This document shows, in pieces, positions 43,337-52,800 of a stretch of DNA of 64,000 nucleotides (the first letter of the stretch is position 1; each line of letters opens with the position of its first letter). The translations under genes were made by a program, and so were the position numbers. The notes beneath the pieces are model-generated. The model did not search any database. It saw only the letters and a list, made by a program, of their open reading frames with translations, and was not told the origin of the DNA. The stretch is from Halogeometricum rufum (GTDB taxonomy: Archaea > Halobacteriota > Halobacteria > Halobacteriales > Haloferacaceae), in the NCBI RefSeq assembly GCF_900112175.1, contig NZ_FOYT01000001.1, positions 124,001 to 188,000 on the forward strand, given 5' to 3'.

Positions 43337-44536
43337 TCACGCCTCCGCGCCCGTCCGGTCGCCGCGGAACACGAGTCGCTCGACGAACTCCGAGCGCTCC
43401 ATCAGCACCGTCCCGAGACCGCTCATGACGAGGACGTAGCCGACGGCGAACGCCGGAATCACCTCCCGCATGACGGGCGTGGTGCCGGACGCGGCGAGGG
43501 CGGCGATGACCAGCGAGAACTCCCCCCGCGGCACCATGCCGACGCCGACGCGGAGCGACCGGCGCTTCGAGAGGTCGTAGACGCGGCCGCCGAGGTAGCC
43601 CGAGACGACTTTCGCGGGCGTCGTCAGCGCCACCGCGAGGACGAGGGGGACGGCCGCCGCCACGAGGATCGTCGGGTCCGTCCCCACGCCGATCCAGAAG
43701 AAGAACACCGCGCCGAACACGTCCCGGACGGGGGCCAGCAGGCGCTCTATCCGTTCGCGGTGGCCGCTGGTGGCGAACCCCATCCCGACGAAGAACGCCG
43801 CGACGGCCTCGCTGACGCCGAGTACGAGCGCCGCGCCCGAGATGGGGACGACGACGGCTAGCGTCCGGAGGACGAACGCCTCCCGTCCCGTCCCGTCGAG
43901 GACGCCCGTGAACAGGCGAGTGCCGTACTGGACGGCGACCAACAGCAGTCCGAGGAAGCCGAACGCGACGGCCAGCGACCGACCGACGCTCCCCAGTCCG
44001 CCCTCGCCGCCGAGGACGAGGGAGGTGACGACGGCGAGGTAGACGGCGATGAACAGGTCCTCGAACACCAGCGTTCCTAGCATCGGTTCGGCCTCCGGGT
44101 TCGCTATCCACCCGAGGTCGATGAGCGACTTCGTGATGATGGCGCTCGAGGAGATGTAGACGATGCCGCCGAGCAGGAGCGACTCCACGAGCGACCACCC
44201 GAGGACGAGGCCGATGGCGATTCCCAAGGGGAGGTTCACCGCGATGTCGGCGACGCCGGCCCGCGTGATGCGCGTCCGCGATTCGAGCAGCCTGTCGAGG
44301 CTGAACTCCAACCCGAGGAAGAACAGGAGGAGGACGATGCCCACCTCGGCGAACAGCGTCACCACCTCCCCGTTCGTGACGTACGGCAGACCCATCCGAC
44401 CGGCGACGAACGGGCCGGCGAGGACGCCGCCGACGACGTACAGCGGGATGACCGACAGCCCCAGACGGAGGGCGAACGCGCCCGCCACGGCGACGACGAC
44501 GAACAGTTGCCCGAGTTCGAGGAGTTCCGCCGCCAT
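43337..44536 (-). CDS. CPA2-family cation/proton antiporter (KhtU-like)
   Basis: A 399-residue membrane antiporter of the KefB/KhtU group, 11-12 helices without a fused RCK domain. Marks: PLYVVGGVLAGPFVAG, LLLFFLGLEFSLDRL (the GLEF motif of CPA2), YISSSAIITKSLIDLG and VGMVPRGEFSLVIAALA. ATG 44536 shares one base with the stop of the upstream TrkA-C gene (TGATG). In Bacillus, KhtU exports K+ (or NH4+) in exchange for H+ under control of KhtT. Confidence 0.9.
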   Translation of the reverse strand: MAAELLELGQLFVVVAVAGAFALRLGLSVIPLYVVGGVLAGPFVAGRMGLPYVTNGEVVTLFAEVGIVLLLFFLGLEFSLDRLLESRTRITRAGVADIAVNLPLGIAIGLVLGWSLVESLLLGGIVYISSSAIITKSLIDLGWIANPEAEPMLGTLVFEDLFIAVYLAVVTSLVLGGEGGLGSVGRSLAVAFGFLGLLLVAVQYGTRLFTGVLDGTGREAFVLRTLAVVVPISGAALVLGVSEAVAAFFVGMGFATSGHRERIERLLAPVRDVFGAVFFFWIGVGTDPTILVAAAVPLVLAVALTTPAKVVSGYLGGRVYDLSKRRSLRVGVGMVPRGEFSLVIAALAASGTTPVMREVIPAFAVGYVLVMSGLGTVLMERSEFVERLVFRGDRTGAEA

Positions 44537-45021
44537 CAGTCGCCGCGCACCATCGAGAGCAGGTCGCGGCAGGCGTCCGTCTTTCCGATGACCACGAGCG
44601 TGTCGCCCGCTTCGATGGTGGCGTCGCCGCCGGGCGAGACGACGACGTCGTCGTCGCGTTCGATGGCGATGACGGACGCACCGGTCGCCTGCCGGAGGTT
44701 CGACTCGGCCAGCGTCGTCCCCACCACGGGCGAGTCGTCGCCGACTTCGACCCACTCCAGCAGGGTGTCCTCGCCCAGCAGCGTCTCTATCGTGTCCGTC
44801 TGCACGGGCTGGAAGTACGCCCCCTCCAGGAGCGTCCCCACCTGCCGCGCGAGCTTGTCGGACAGTTCGAACAGCTTCTTGGAGTCGCTGTCGGCGTCCG
44901 GCCGGCGGAACACCTCGCGCTTCCCGCTGTTGTGCGTCACGATGACGAGGCGGCCGCCGTCGCCCAGTTCCACCTCGTGTTTCTTTCCGACGCCCGGAAG
45001 GTCGCTCTCGTAGACAGTCAC
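44536..45021 (-). CDS. TrkA-C domain regulatory subunit of the antiporter (KhtT-like)
   Basis: A 161-residue cytoplasmic protein from GTG 45021. The N-terminal module VYESDLPGVGKKHEVEL plus RLVIVTHNSGKREVFRR matches KhtT, and the C-terminal RCK_C domain contains DDSPVVGTTLAESNLRQATG and DATIEAGDTLVVIG. In Bacillus KhtT gates KhtU and binds c-di-AMP through RCK_C. Haloarchaea make c-di-AMP, so the same control is possible. The 30 residues before GTG 45021 in the open frame are Arg-rich and excluded. Confidence 0.87.
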   Translation of the reverse strand: MTVYESDLPGVGKKHEVELGDGGRLVIVTHNSGKREVFRRPDADSDSKKLFELSDKLARQVGTLLEGAYFQPVQTDTIETLLGEDTLLEWVEVGDDSPVVGTTLAESNLRQATGASVIAIERDDDVVVSPGGDATIEAGDTLVVIGKTDACRDLLSMVRGD

Positions 45022-45091
45022 GGGCCGTGGTTCGGCGTCCGGCGACAAAAGCGCTCCCCGCCGACGCGGACGCGGCGACCGACTCGCATCC

Positions 45092-45715
45092 TCACACGAC
45101 CGCCGCCGCACCCGTCGCCGCGAGGACGGCCGCGATACCGAGACACGCCGCCGGCGGAATCGAGGCGTTGTCGTCGACGACGTACCCCCACACGACCGGC
45201 TTCACGCCGTCGGCGACGGTGGCCCCGACCGACCCCGCGGCGGCGGCGACGACGCCGACGGCCCCGGCGACGGGGTAGAGGACGGGGACGCTGACGGCCA
45301 GACAGACCGCGAACATGGCGGCCAGCGTCCGCAGGCGCTTGGGTTCGCCGGCCTCCCGCGTCCGGCCGAGCAGGCCGCTCACTGGGTCGCCGACGGCGAG
45401 CATCAGCATCCCCGGCACCGCGACGTGGGGTTCGAAGACGAGGACGACGCCGGTCATGCTGTACACGTAGAGCGCGTACCCCGCCAGGTTCGTCTGCTCG
45501 TACGAGCGGGTGAGTTCGTCGTAGATGGCCCAGTCGAGGCCGACCTGCAGGCGGAGGACCTCCAGCACGGTGACGACGCCCGAGAGGACGACCATCAGGA
45601 GCGTCAGGTGCGACCACGAGAGGACGCCCGCGAGGTAGCCGAGGGGGACGGACGCACCGCTGGCGTGGACGAGACGGCGTTTGACCTCGCTCTTCGAGAG
45701 GGACCCGAGGTGCAC
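45092..45715 (-). CDS. Dolichol kinase-like membrane protein
   Basis: A 207-residue polytopic protein of the SEC59/phosphatidate cytidylyltransferase-like group. Seen: KRRLVHASGASVPLGYLAG at the start, and AVGDPVSGLLGRT, which matches the CTP-binding DPxxxxxGR-type motif. In haloarchaea dolichol phosphate carries glycans for N-glycosylation, so recycling or making dolichol phosphate is plausible. Starts at GTG 45715, six bases after the glyS stop, hence in one operon with glyS. Confidence 0.8.
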   Translation of the reverse strand: MHLGSLSKSEVKRRLVHASGASVPLGYLAGVLSWSHLTLLMVVLSGVVTVLEVLRLQVGLDWAIYDELTRSYEQTNLAGYALYVYSMTGVVLVFEPHVAVPGMLMLAVGDPVSGLLGRTREAGEPKRLRTLAAMFAVCLAVSVPVLYPVAGAVGVVAAAAGSVGATVADGVKPVVWGYVVDDNASIPPAACLGIAAVLAATGAAAVV

Positions 45716-45721
45716 CGTGGG

Positions 45722-47512
45722 TCAGGCGTCGGTGAGTTCGTCGTACTCGGCGGCCACGTCGTCGAACGTCCGGTCGCCGCCCCGAACCGCGCCGAGTTCC
45801 GCGGCGAGTTCGGAGACGGGGACGCGGACCTGCCGGCCGGAGTCGCGTTCGCGGATGGTGACGGTGGTCTCGCCCTCACCTTCGAGGCCGTCGCGGTCGA
45901 CGGTGATGCAGAACGGCGTGCCGACCTCGTCCTGCCGGCGGTAGCGCCGGCCGATGCTGCCGGAGTCGTCGTAGACGACCGAGAGGCCGGCGGCGCGCAG
46001 GTCGGCGACGACGTCGTCGGCGAGTTCGACCAGTTCGTCGACGTTGCTCACGAGGGGGAACACGCCCACGTCGCGCGGGGCGATTTCGGGCGACAGCGAC
46101 AGGTACGTCCGTTCCTCGCCGTCCACCTCGTCCTCCTCGTACGCGTGCGCGAGGAGCGTGTATATCGTCCGGTCGACGCCGAAGGAGGGTTCGACCACGT
46201 GCGGCGTGACGTGTTCGCCGCTTATCGTCTGCTCTTCGACCGAGAAGTTCGTCACGTCGGTGGCGACGGCGTACGACTCGCCGGCCACCTCGACGGTCAC
46301 CTCGTCGGCGTCGAAGGCGTCGGGGTCGCGTTCGGCCAACGTCTCCAGCGCCGCCTTCACGTCGCCCGCCGCGCCGCCGAACTCGGGACCGAGGACGGAC
46401 ATGTCGGGATCCACGACGGCGCGTTCGACCGTCTTCGGTTCGTCGTACTGCCGGAACACCGTGTAGTCCTCCTCGGAGTACTCGGCGTGCTTCGACAGGT
46501 CGTAGTCCGACCGGTAGGAGAAGCCGGCTATCTCTATCCAGTCGCCGTCCACCTCGCTCTCGGCGTCCCAGCAGTCGCTGGAGTAGTGCGCGAGTTCGCC
46601 GGGCAGGTGCTGACGGAACCGGAAGCGGTCCGTGTCGACGCCGATTCGCTCGTACCACTCCTGTGCGACGCCGAGGAAGTAGCCGACCCACGCGTTCGCG
46701 ACGACGCCCTCGGCGACGGCGTCGCCGACGGTGGTCTCGACGTACTCGCCGTCGTCGGCCTCCTGTTCGGACGCCGGGTAGAGGGTGACTGCCACGTCCT
46801 CGACCGACGACAGGTCGGGTTCGTCGCGTTCGGGGTCGACGAACTGCTCCAACTCCGCCTGCGTGAACTCCCGCGTGCGGACGATGCTCTTGCGCGGCGA
46901 AATCTCGTTGCGGTAGGCGCGACCCACCTGCGTCACGCCGAACGGGAGGCGGTTGCGGGCGTACTCCTTGATGCGCGGGAACTCCACGAAGATGCCCTGC
47001 GCCGTCTCCGGGCGGAGGTAGCCCGGCGTCGAGGAACCGGGGCCGATGTTCGTCTCGAACATGAGGTTGAAGCTCTCGACGGACTGGCCGGCGAGTGCGG
47101 CGCCGCAGTTCGGACAGACGAGGTCGAGGGCGGCTATCTCCTCGGCGGCCGCCTCCAGCGACAGCGTCTCGGCGTCTTCGAGGTCGGAGTTGTCCTCGAT
47201 GAGGTGGTCCGCGCGGTGGGACTCGCCGCACTCGGCGCACTCGACCAGCATGTCGTCGAAGCCGTCGAGGTGGCCCGACGCCTCGAAGACCGGTTCGGGC
47301 ATGACCGTCGGCGCGTCTATCTCCATGTTGCCCTCCTGTACGGCGAACCGGTCGCGCCACGCCTCCTCGACGTTCGACTTCAGCGCGGCGCCCTGCGGGC
47401 CGTAGGTGTAGAAGCCGGCGGTGCCGCCGTAGGACTCGTTGGAACCGAAGTAGTAGCCGCGCCGCTTCGCCAACTCGGTGAGGCGTTCGCCCTCGGTTCG
47501 GTCCGCACCCAT
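45722..47512 (-). CDS. glyS: Glycyl-tRNA synthetase
   Basis: Class II synthetase, homodimeric archaeal/eukaryal type, 596 residues. N-terminal RRGYYFGSNESYGGTAGFYT and YGPQGAALK, a zinc module (CAECGESH and CPNCGAAL), motif 2 region VGRAYRNEISPRK, and motif 3 EPSFGVDRTIYTLL. C-terminal anticodon-binding domain follows (VVYDDSGSIGRRYRRQDEVG). Its ATG directly abuts the stop of the CBS gene. Confidence 0.97.
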   Translation of the reverse strand: MGADRTEGERLTELAKRRGYYFGSNESYGGTAGFYTYGPQGAALKSNVEEAWRDRFAVQEGNMEIDAPTVMPEPVFEASGHLDGFDDMLVECAECGESHRADHLIEDNSDLEDAETLSLEAAAEEIAALDLVCPNCGAALAGQSVESFNLMFETNIGPGSSTPGYLRPETAQGIFVEFPRIKEYARNRLPFGVTQVGRAYRNEISPRKSIVRTREFTQAELEQFVDPERDEPDLSSVEDVAVTLYPASEQEADDGEYVETTVGDAVAEGVVANAWVGYFLGVAQEWYERIGVDTDRFRFRQHLPGELAHYSSDCWDAESEVDGDWIEIAGFSYRSDYDLSKHAEYSEEDYTVFRQYDEPKTVERAVVDPDMSVLGPEFGGAAGDVKAALETLAERDPDAFDADEVTVEVAGESYAVATDVTNFSVEEQTISGEHVTPHVVEPSFGVDRTIYTLLAHAYEEDEVDGEERTYLSLSPEIAPRDVGVFPLVSNVDELVELADDVVADLRAAGLSVVYDDSGSIGRRYRRQDEVGTPFCITVDRDGLEGEGETTVTIRERDSGRQVRVPVSELAAELGAVRGGDRTFDDVAAEYDELTDA

Positions 47513-48358
47513 CTACAGCGCCTCCAGCAGGTCCACGTCGCGGACGATGCCGACGAGTTGGTCGCCGCTGACGAGCGGAATCTGCTCGATGTCGTTCGTG
47601 ATCATCGCCTGCGCCGCCTCGACGGCGGACGTGCGCTTCGAGACGGTGACCATGTCCGTGCTCATGAACGTGGCGACGGGTTCGGTCGGTATCTCGACGT
47701 TCCGGGTCGGGATGTAGCGACTGCCGACGCCCTTGATGCCCTCCCACATCCACTCGTCGTCCTGGTTCGCCACGGAGTCGCCCGTCTCGTCCTCGCCCTC
47801 GACGACCCGGGCGACGTCGATGATGTCCACCTCGGTGAGGATGCCGGACATCACGCCCGACTCGTCGAGCGCGACGGTGTAGGGGACGTTCGCGTAGAAT
47901 ATCTCGCGCTCGGCGACGGTCAGGGGGGCGCCCTCGTACGTCGTGTTCACGTCGAGCGTCGCCACCTCGTCGGCCGTCGCGTCGAGGTCGACCTGACTGC
48001 GGGCGATGGCGCGAATCACGTCCGTGACGGTGACGATGCCCTCCAGTTCGCCGTCGACGACGGGGACGCGGCGGGCGTTCTGCTCGACCATCAGGTGAGC
48101 TGCGTCCTCGATGGACGTGTCGGCCGTCGTCGTCGGCACGTCGTGCATCAGGACGGCCAGTTGGTTCTCGTCGGGGTGTTCGATGAGGTCCTGTCGGGTG
48201 ACGAGGCCGCGGTACGCCTCGCCGTCGTCGGTCTGCTTGACGACCGGAACGGACGAGAAGCCGCGCTCTTGGAGATACTCCAGAACGTCGTCGCGGGTGC
48301 CGGGGAGTTCCACGGTCACCACGTCCTCTCGCGGCGTCATCGCGTCGGCTACATTCAT
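47513..48358 (-). CDS. Protein with four CBS domains
   Basis: A 281-residue cytoplasmic protein made of two CBS pairs, starting MNVADAMTPREDVVTVELPG. Repeats are evident at VADAMTPREDVVTV, LAVLMHDVPTTTADTS, VATLDVNTTYEGAPLT and VATFMSTDMVTVSKRT; each ends in a GIVT(V/R)-type strand. CBS pairs bind adenosine nucleotides (ATP, AMP, SAM, c-di-AMP) and regulate other proteins. First gene of the CBS-glyS-dolichol-kinase run; no target domain is fused. Confidence 0.9.
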   Translation of the reverse strand: MNVADAMTPREDVVTVELPGTRDDVLEYLQERGFSSVPVVKQTDDGEAYRGLVTRQDLIEHPDENQLAVLMHDVPTTTADTSIEDAAHLMVEQNARRVPVVDGELEGIVTVTDVIRAIARSQVDLDATADEVATLDVNTTYEGAPLTVAEREIFYANVPYTVALDESGVMSGILTEVDIIDVARVVEGEDETGDSVANQDDEWMWEGIKGVGSRYIPTRNVEIPTEPVATFMSTDMVTVSKRTSAVEAAQAMITNDIEQIPLVSGDQLVGIVRDVDLLEAL

Positions 48359-48476
48359 ACCCCGTCGTACTTGCCGCCACCTCTTGTAGTCTGCGAAGGC
48401 GTGCGACGCGCTCCCGTGGGCGTCTCGCCCCGTCTTCCGGGCCGTTCGGCGTCGGCCCGCCGCCGCCGGCACCACC

Positions 48477-48968
48477 TCAGACGGGCACGACCTCGAACAC
48501 CGTCTCCAGCACGTACGACCCCACGAGCGCCCAGATTCCGCCGAAGAAGAGACGAAGCCCCCACGACGCCCGGTGGGCCGGGTCCGGCGCGAGCGAATCG
48601 GGCAACAGCGTCGGCGGCCCGCTTGCGGCGTCCGCCGGCGGGTCCGACCGCTCTGCGCTCTCGTCGCGCCCGGCGTCCCCGTCTCGCCCGCCGCCGCGGT
48701 TCCACGGGCGGCGCGGCCGCAGGGCGAGGAGCGACCCGCCCATCGCGAGGAAGCCGAAGACGAACAGTCCCCGCTTGAAGCCGACGAGTCCGTTGCCGAC
48801 GACGAGGCCGACGACGCCGAGGAGGGCGGCGCCGAGGAGGGCGAGGACGACGCCCCACGTCGCGGCGTCGAGTGTCGTTCGAGCGAGTCGGTCCGCCGTC
48901 GGCGTCGCGTCGTCCGGGCCGGCGTCGCCGTTCGGGCGGGAGTCCACGGTGTCCGAATCGAGGTCCAT
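48477..48968 (-). CDS. Three-helix membrane protein, DUF7555-like
   Basis: A 163-residue protein: polar acidic N-terminus, then ATWGVVLALLGAALLGVVGL, GLFVFGFLAMGGSLLAL, an Asp/Arg-rich cytoplasmic loop (about 90-130), and a last helix LFFGGIWALVGSYVLETVF. From memory it resembles DUF7555, function unknown. It precedes the CBS gene on the same strand after 118 bases. Divergent from the 55-residue gene at 49093. Confidence 0.7.
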   Translation of the reverse strand: MDLDSDTVDSRPNGDAGPDDATPTADRLARTTLDAATWGVVLALLGAALLGVVGLVVGNGLVGFKRGLFVFGFLAMGGSLLALRPRRPWNRGGGRDGDAGRDESAERSDPPADAASGPPTLLPDSLAPDPAHRASWGLRLFFGGIWALVGSYVLETVFEVVPV

Positions 48969-49060
48969 GCGCGGTGTGTGGGCCCGTTGGGCGAGCGAGC
49001 GGGTAGGCGTTGCCTTCGTCTCCCGACCGGATTCTGAGTGTCGGTGATGTCGTTCCGACG

Positions 49061-49068
49061 AATTTATG
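49061..49068 (+). promoter_or_regulatory. TATA element of the DUF7556-like gene
   Basis: AATTTATG centred 28 bases before ATG 49093. Confidence 0.5.
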
Positions 49069-49092
49069 TATGATTGTTACAGACTATCATAC

Positions 49093-49260
49093 ATGACGCC
49101 GAATGTGGCGGCTGCGTCCGACGCGTCGCGCACCGAGGTCATGGCCTCGGTGGACTCCACCCCTGCCCGGTCGGAGTTCATTATCGCAGACATCTCCTGC
49201 GACAACGCGTGGCTCTCGATGGCAGCGGCGGAGGCGCCGTCACTTCGAGACTGGGCCTGA
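49093..49260 (+). CDS. Small soluble protein, DUF7556-like (55 aa)
   Basis: MTPNVAAASDASRTEVMASV, then IIADISCDNAWLSM and EAPSLRDWA. The pattern 'MASVDx...IADxxxDxAWLSx...EAPSLxDW' is what I recall of the haloarchaeal DUF7556 family. Leaderless start supported by the TATA element; the earlier ATG at 49066 lies inside the promoter. Function unknown. Confidence 0.65.
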   Translation: MTPNVAAASDASRTEVMASVDSTPARSEFIIADISCDNAWLSMAAAEAPSLRDWA

Positions 49261-49439
49261 GGCCCACGAGTCGGCGGGCGCGGCACGTCCGCCGGTTCCA
49301 CCCGACCCACGATTCTCCGGAGCGACGCGCCGCCGGCGTTCGCTCCCGCGGTTCTCGCCGTCGCCGAGCGGTTGCGACGCCGACCGGTCTCGGCCGCGAA
49401 CACTGAACACTTTTGACGCTCCCACGCAAGCACCAGTCT

Positions 49440-49859
49440 ATGAACTATCGGGCAGTCGAATCCAGTCGAGAGTTCCTCGTCTCGCTGGACAACGGGGCGG
49501 ACTGGCGGGAGGAGATAGAGGAGTTCGCGCAACTGGAAGACATCGAGTCGGCGTGGTTCAACGCCATGGGCGCGGTGCAGGACGCCGAGGTGTGGTTCTA
49601 CGACCAGGACGACCAGGAGTACCAGTCGGTCCAGTTCGACGAACCGCTGGAAGTCGCCGCCTGCGTCGGCAACGTCGCGCTTCTGGACGGCGAACCGTTC
49701 GCGCACACCCACGCCGTCCTCTCGCGGCGAAGCGGGCAGTCGCTGGCGGGCCACCTCAACGCGGGCACCGTCTTCGCCGGCGAAGTGTACCTCCGCGCGT
49801 TCGACGAACCCCTCGAACGCGAACACGACGACGTGACCGACCTCGACCTCTGGTTGTAA
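49440..49859 (+). CDS. PPC/DUF296 domain protein
   Basis: A 139-residue soluble protein with the 'plants and prokaryotes conserved' domain, which forms trimers and in plants occurs with AT-hook DNA binding. Marks: SREFLVSLDNGADWREEIEE, FNAMGAVQDAEVWFYD, the metal-like HTHAVLSRRSG and GHLNAGTVFAGEVYLRAF. Haloarchaeal versions lack a DNA-binding hook. ACTTTTG near 49410 gives a leaderless-type promoter 28 bases before the ATG. The polymerase gene starts three bases after its stop, so the two are co-transcribed. Confidence 0.88.
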   Translation: MNYRAVESSREFLVSLDNGADWREEIEEFAQLEDIESAWFNAMGAVQDAEVWFYDQDDQEYQSVQFDEPLEVAACVGNVALLDGEPFAHTHAVLSRRSGQSLAGHLNAGTVFAGEVYLRAFDEPLEREHDDVTDLDLWL

Positions 49860-49862
49860 GCC

Positions 49863-52800
49863 GTGCACGAGGACGACGAACGGTACTTCGCGCGGATCGA
49901 GGACCGTCTCGACGAGGCGTTCGACCGCGCCCGCGCCGCGAAAGGACAGGGACGTGACCCGCGGCCCGAGGTCGAGATTCCGGTCGCCAAGGACATGGCC
50001 GACCGCGTGGAGAACATCCTCGGAATTCCGGGCGTCGCCGAACGCGTCCGCGAACTGGAGGGGGAGATGTCCCGCGAGGAGGCCGCCCTCGAACTCGTCA
50101 ACGACTTCGTCGAGGGCAGCGTCGGCGACTACGATTCCCGTGCGGGGAAGGTCGAGGGGGCCGTCAGAACCGCCGTCGCACTCCTCACCGAGGGCGTGGT
50201 CGCCGCCCCCATCGAGGGCATCGACCGCGTGGAGATTCTGGAGAACGACGACGGCACCGAGTTCGTCAACGTCTACTACGCCGGCCCGATTCGCTCCGCC
50301 GGCGGCACCGCGCAGGCGCTTTCGGTCCTCGTCGCCGACTTCGCCCGGTCGCTCCTCGGCATCGAGGAGTACGAGGCGCGCGACGTGGAGGTGGAACGCT
50401 ACGCCGAGGAAGTCGCCCTCTACGACAAGGAGACCGGCCTGCAGTACTCGCCGAAGGACAAGGAGACGAAGTTCGTCGCCGAGCACATGCCCATCATGCT
50501 CGACGGCGAGGCGACGGGCGACGAGGAGGTGTCCGGGTTCCGCGACTTAGAGCGGGTCGACACCAACTCCGCCCGCGGCGGCATGTGTCTCGTCATGGCC
50601 GAGGGTATCGCCCTCAAGGCCCCGAAGATTCAGCGCTACACGCGCCAACTCGACGAGGTGGACTGGCCGTGGCTACAGGACCTCATCGACGGCACCTACT
50701 ACGACGACGGCGGCGCGGACGACGGCGACGACGCCGAGGCAGACGACGGCGACGACACGGCGACCGACGACGCCGACGAGGGGGAGACGCCCGACTCGCC
50801 CGACCCGGCCGGTCCCGCCCGCGTCGAACCCGCCACGAAGTACCTGCGCGACCTCATCGCCGGCCGTCCCGTCTTCGGCCACCCCAGCGTCGCGGGCGGG
50901 TTCAGGCTCAGATACGGCCGGTCGCGTAACCACGGCTTCGCGACGGCGGGCGTCCACCCCGCGACGATGCACCTCGTGGACGACTTCCTCGCGACGGGGA
51001 CGCAGATAAAGACCGAACGCCCGGGGAAGGCCGGCGGCGTCATCCCCGTCGACTCCATCGAGGGGCCGACGGTCAGACTCGCCAACGGCGACGTGCGCCG
51101 CATCGACGACCCCGCGGAGGCCCTCGAAGTCCGCAACGGCGTCGAGGAGATTCTCGACCTGGGCGAGTACCTCGTCAACTTCGGCGAGTTCGTCGAGAAC
51201 AACCACCCCCTCGCGCCCGCCGCCTACGCCTACGAGTGGTGGGTGCAGGAGTTCGAGTCCGCGGGCGCGCCCGTGCAGGCCCTCGAAGACGACCCGAGCG
51301 TGGACCTCGAACACCCGACGCCCGACCGGGCGTTCGAGTGGGCGACCGAGTACGACTGCCACCTCCACCCCGACTACACCTACCTCTGGCACGACGTGAG
51401 CGTCGGGGCGTTCGAGACGCTGGCCGCCGCCGCCGCCTCGGGTCGCATCGTCGACGTGGAGGCCGACGGCGGCGCCGAACCCGGTTCGACGTCTCGTCGG
51501 ACGGAGTCCGACGGCGGCGTGGTCGTCCGCCCCGACGACGCCGGCCCGGCCGACGGCGTCCTCGAACTCGACCGCACGCCGGAACTGACCCGGACGCTCG
51601 AATCACTCCTCGTCGAACACACGCAGACCGAGGAGACCCTCCGCGTCTCCGAGTGGCGACTGCTCGTCCGTTCGCTCGGACTCACCGCGGACCTCGAACG
51701 CACGTGGGACGGACTCTCGGCGGCGGCGCGCGAGTGGGACGGCGGCGACAACGCGGTGAAGGCCGTCAACGAAGTCGCGCCGTTCGACGTGCGCGAACGC
51801 GCTCCCACCCGCATCGGCAACCGGATGGGCCGCCCCGAGAAGTCCGAGTCGCGCGACCTCTCGCCGGCCGTCCACACGCTCTTTCCCATCGGCGAGATGG
51901 GCGGCAGTCAACGCGACGTGGGCGAGGCGGCCCGCGGCCGCAACGACCAGGGCGTCCGCGGCGAGGTGAACGTCCTCGTCGGCGAACGGGCCTGCCCCGA
52001 CTGCGGGACGCACACGTACAAGAACCGCTGTCCGGACTGCGAGACGCACACCGAACCGCACTACGAGTGCGAGGAGTGCGGCACCGTCGTCGAACCCGAC
52101 GAGTCGGGGCGCGTCTTCTGCGACCGCTGTGAACGCGAGGTCGAGAGCCCCGACTGGTTCTCCATCGACGTGGCGACGGAACTCCGAAACGCCTTGGAGA
52201 ACGTCGGCGAACGCGAGTCGGCCTACCCCATCCTGAAGGGCGTGAAGGGCCTCACCTCCTCGAACAAGACGCCCGAACCCATCGAGAAGGGCGTCCTGCG
52301 GGCGAAACACGACGTCTCGTCGTTCAAGGACGGCACCGTCCGCTACGACATGACCGACCTCCCCGTCACCTCCGTCCGCCCCGCGGAACTGGACGTGACG
52401 GCCGAGCACTTCCGCGAACTCGGCTACGACACCGACATCGACGGCGAGAAACTCCGGTTCGACGACCAACTGGTCGAACTGAAGGTGCAGGACGTCGTCC
52501 TCTCGGACGGCGCGGCCGAACACATGCTACAGACGGCCGACTTCGTCGACGACCTCCTGGAGAAGTTCTACGGGTTAGAGCCGTTCTACGAGGTCGAGGA
52601 ACGCGACGACCTGGTGGGCGAACTGGTGTTCGGGATGGCGCCGCACACCTCCGCCGCCGTCGTCGGCCGCGTCGTCGGCTTCACCTCCGCCGCCGTCGGC
52701 TACGCGCATCCGTACTTCCACGCCGCCAAGCGGCGGAACTGCTTCCACCCCGAGACGAAGGTGTGGTACCGCGACGAGAGCGACGAGTGGCACCACGACC

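Noticed and set aside
45425-48778. A 1117-codon open frame on the plus strand, opposite glyS and the CBS gene
   Set aside because: It is a shadow of real minus-strand genes: its composition is Arg/Val/Glu-rich with no domain, while the minus strand encodes complete glyS and CBS proteins. Long antisense frames are expected at this GC.
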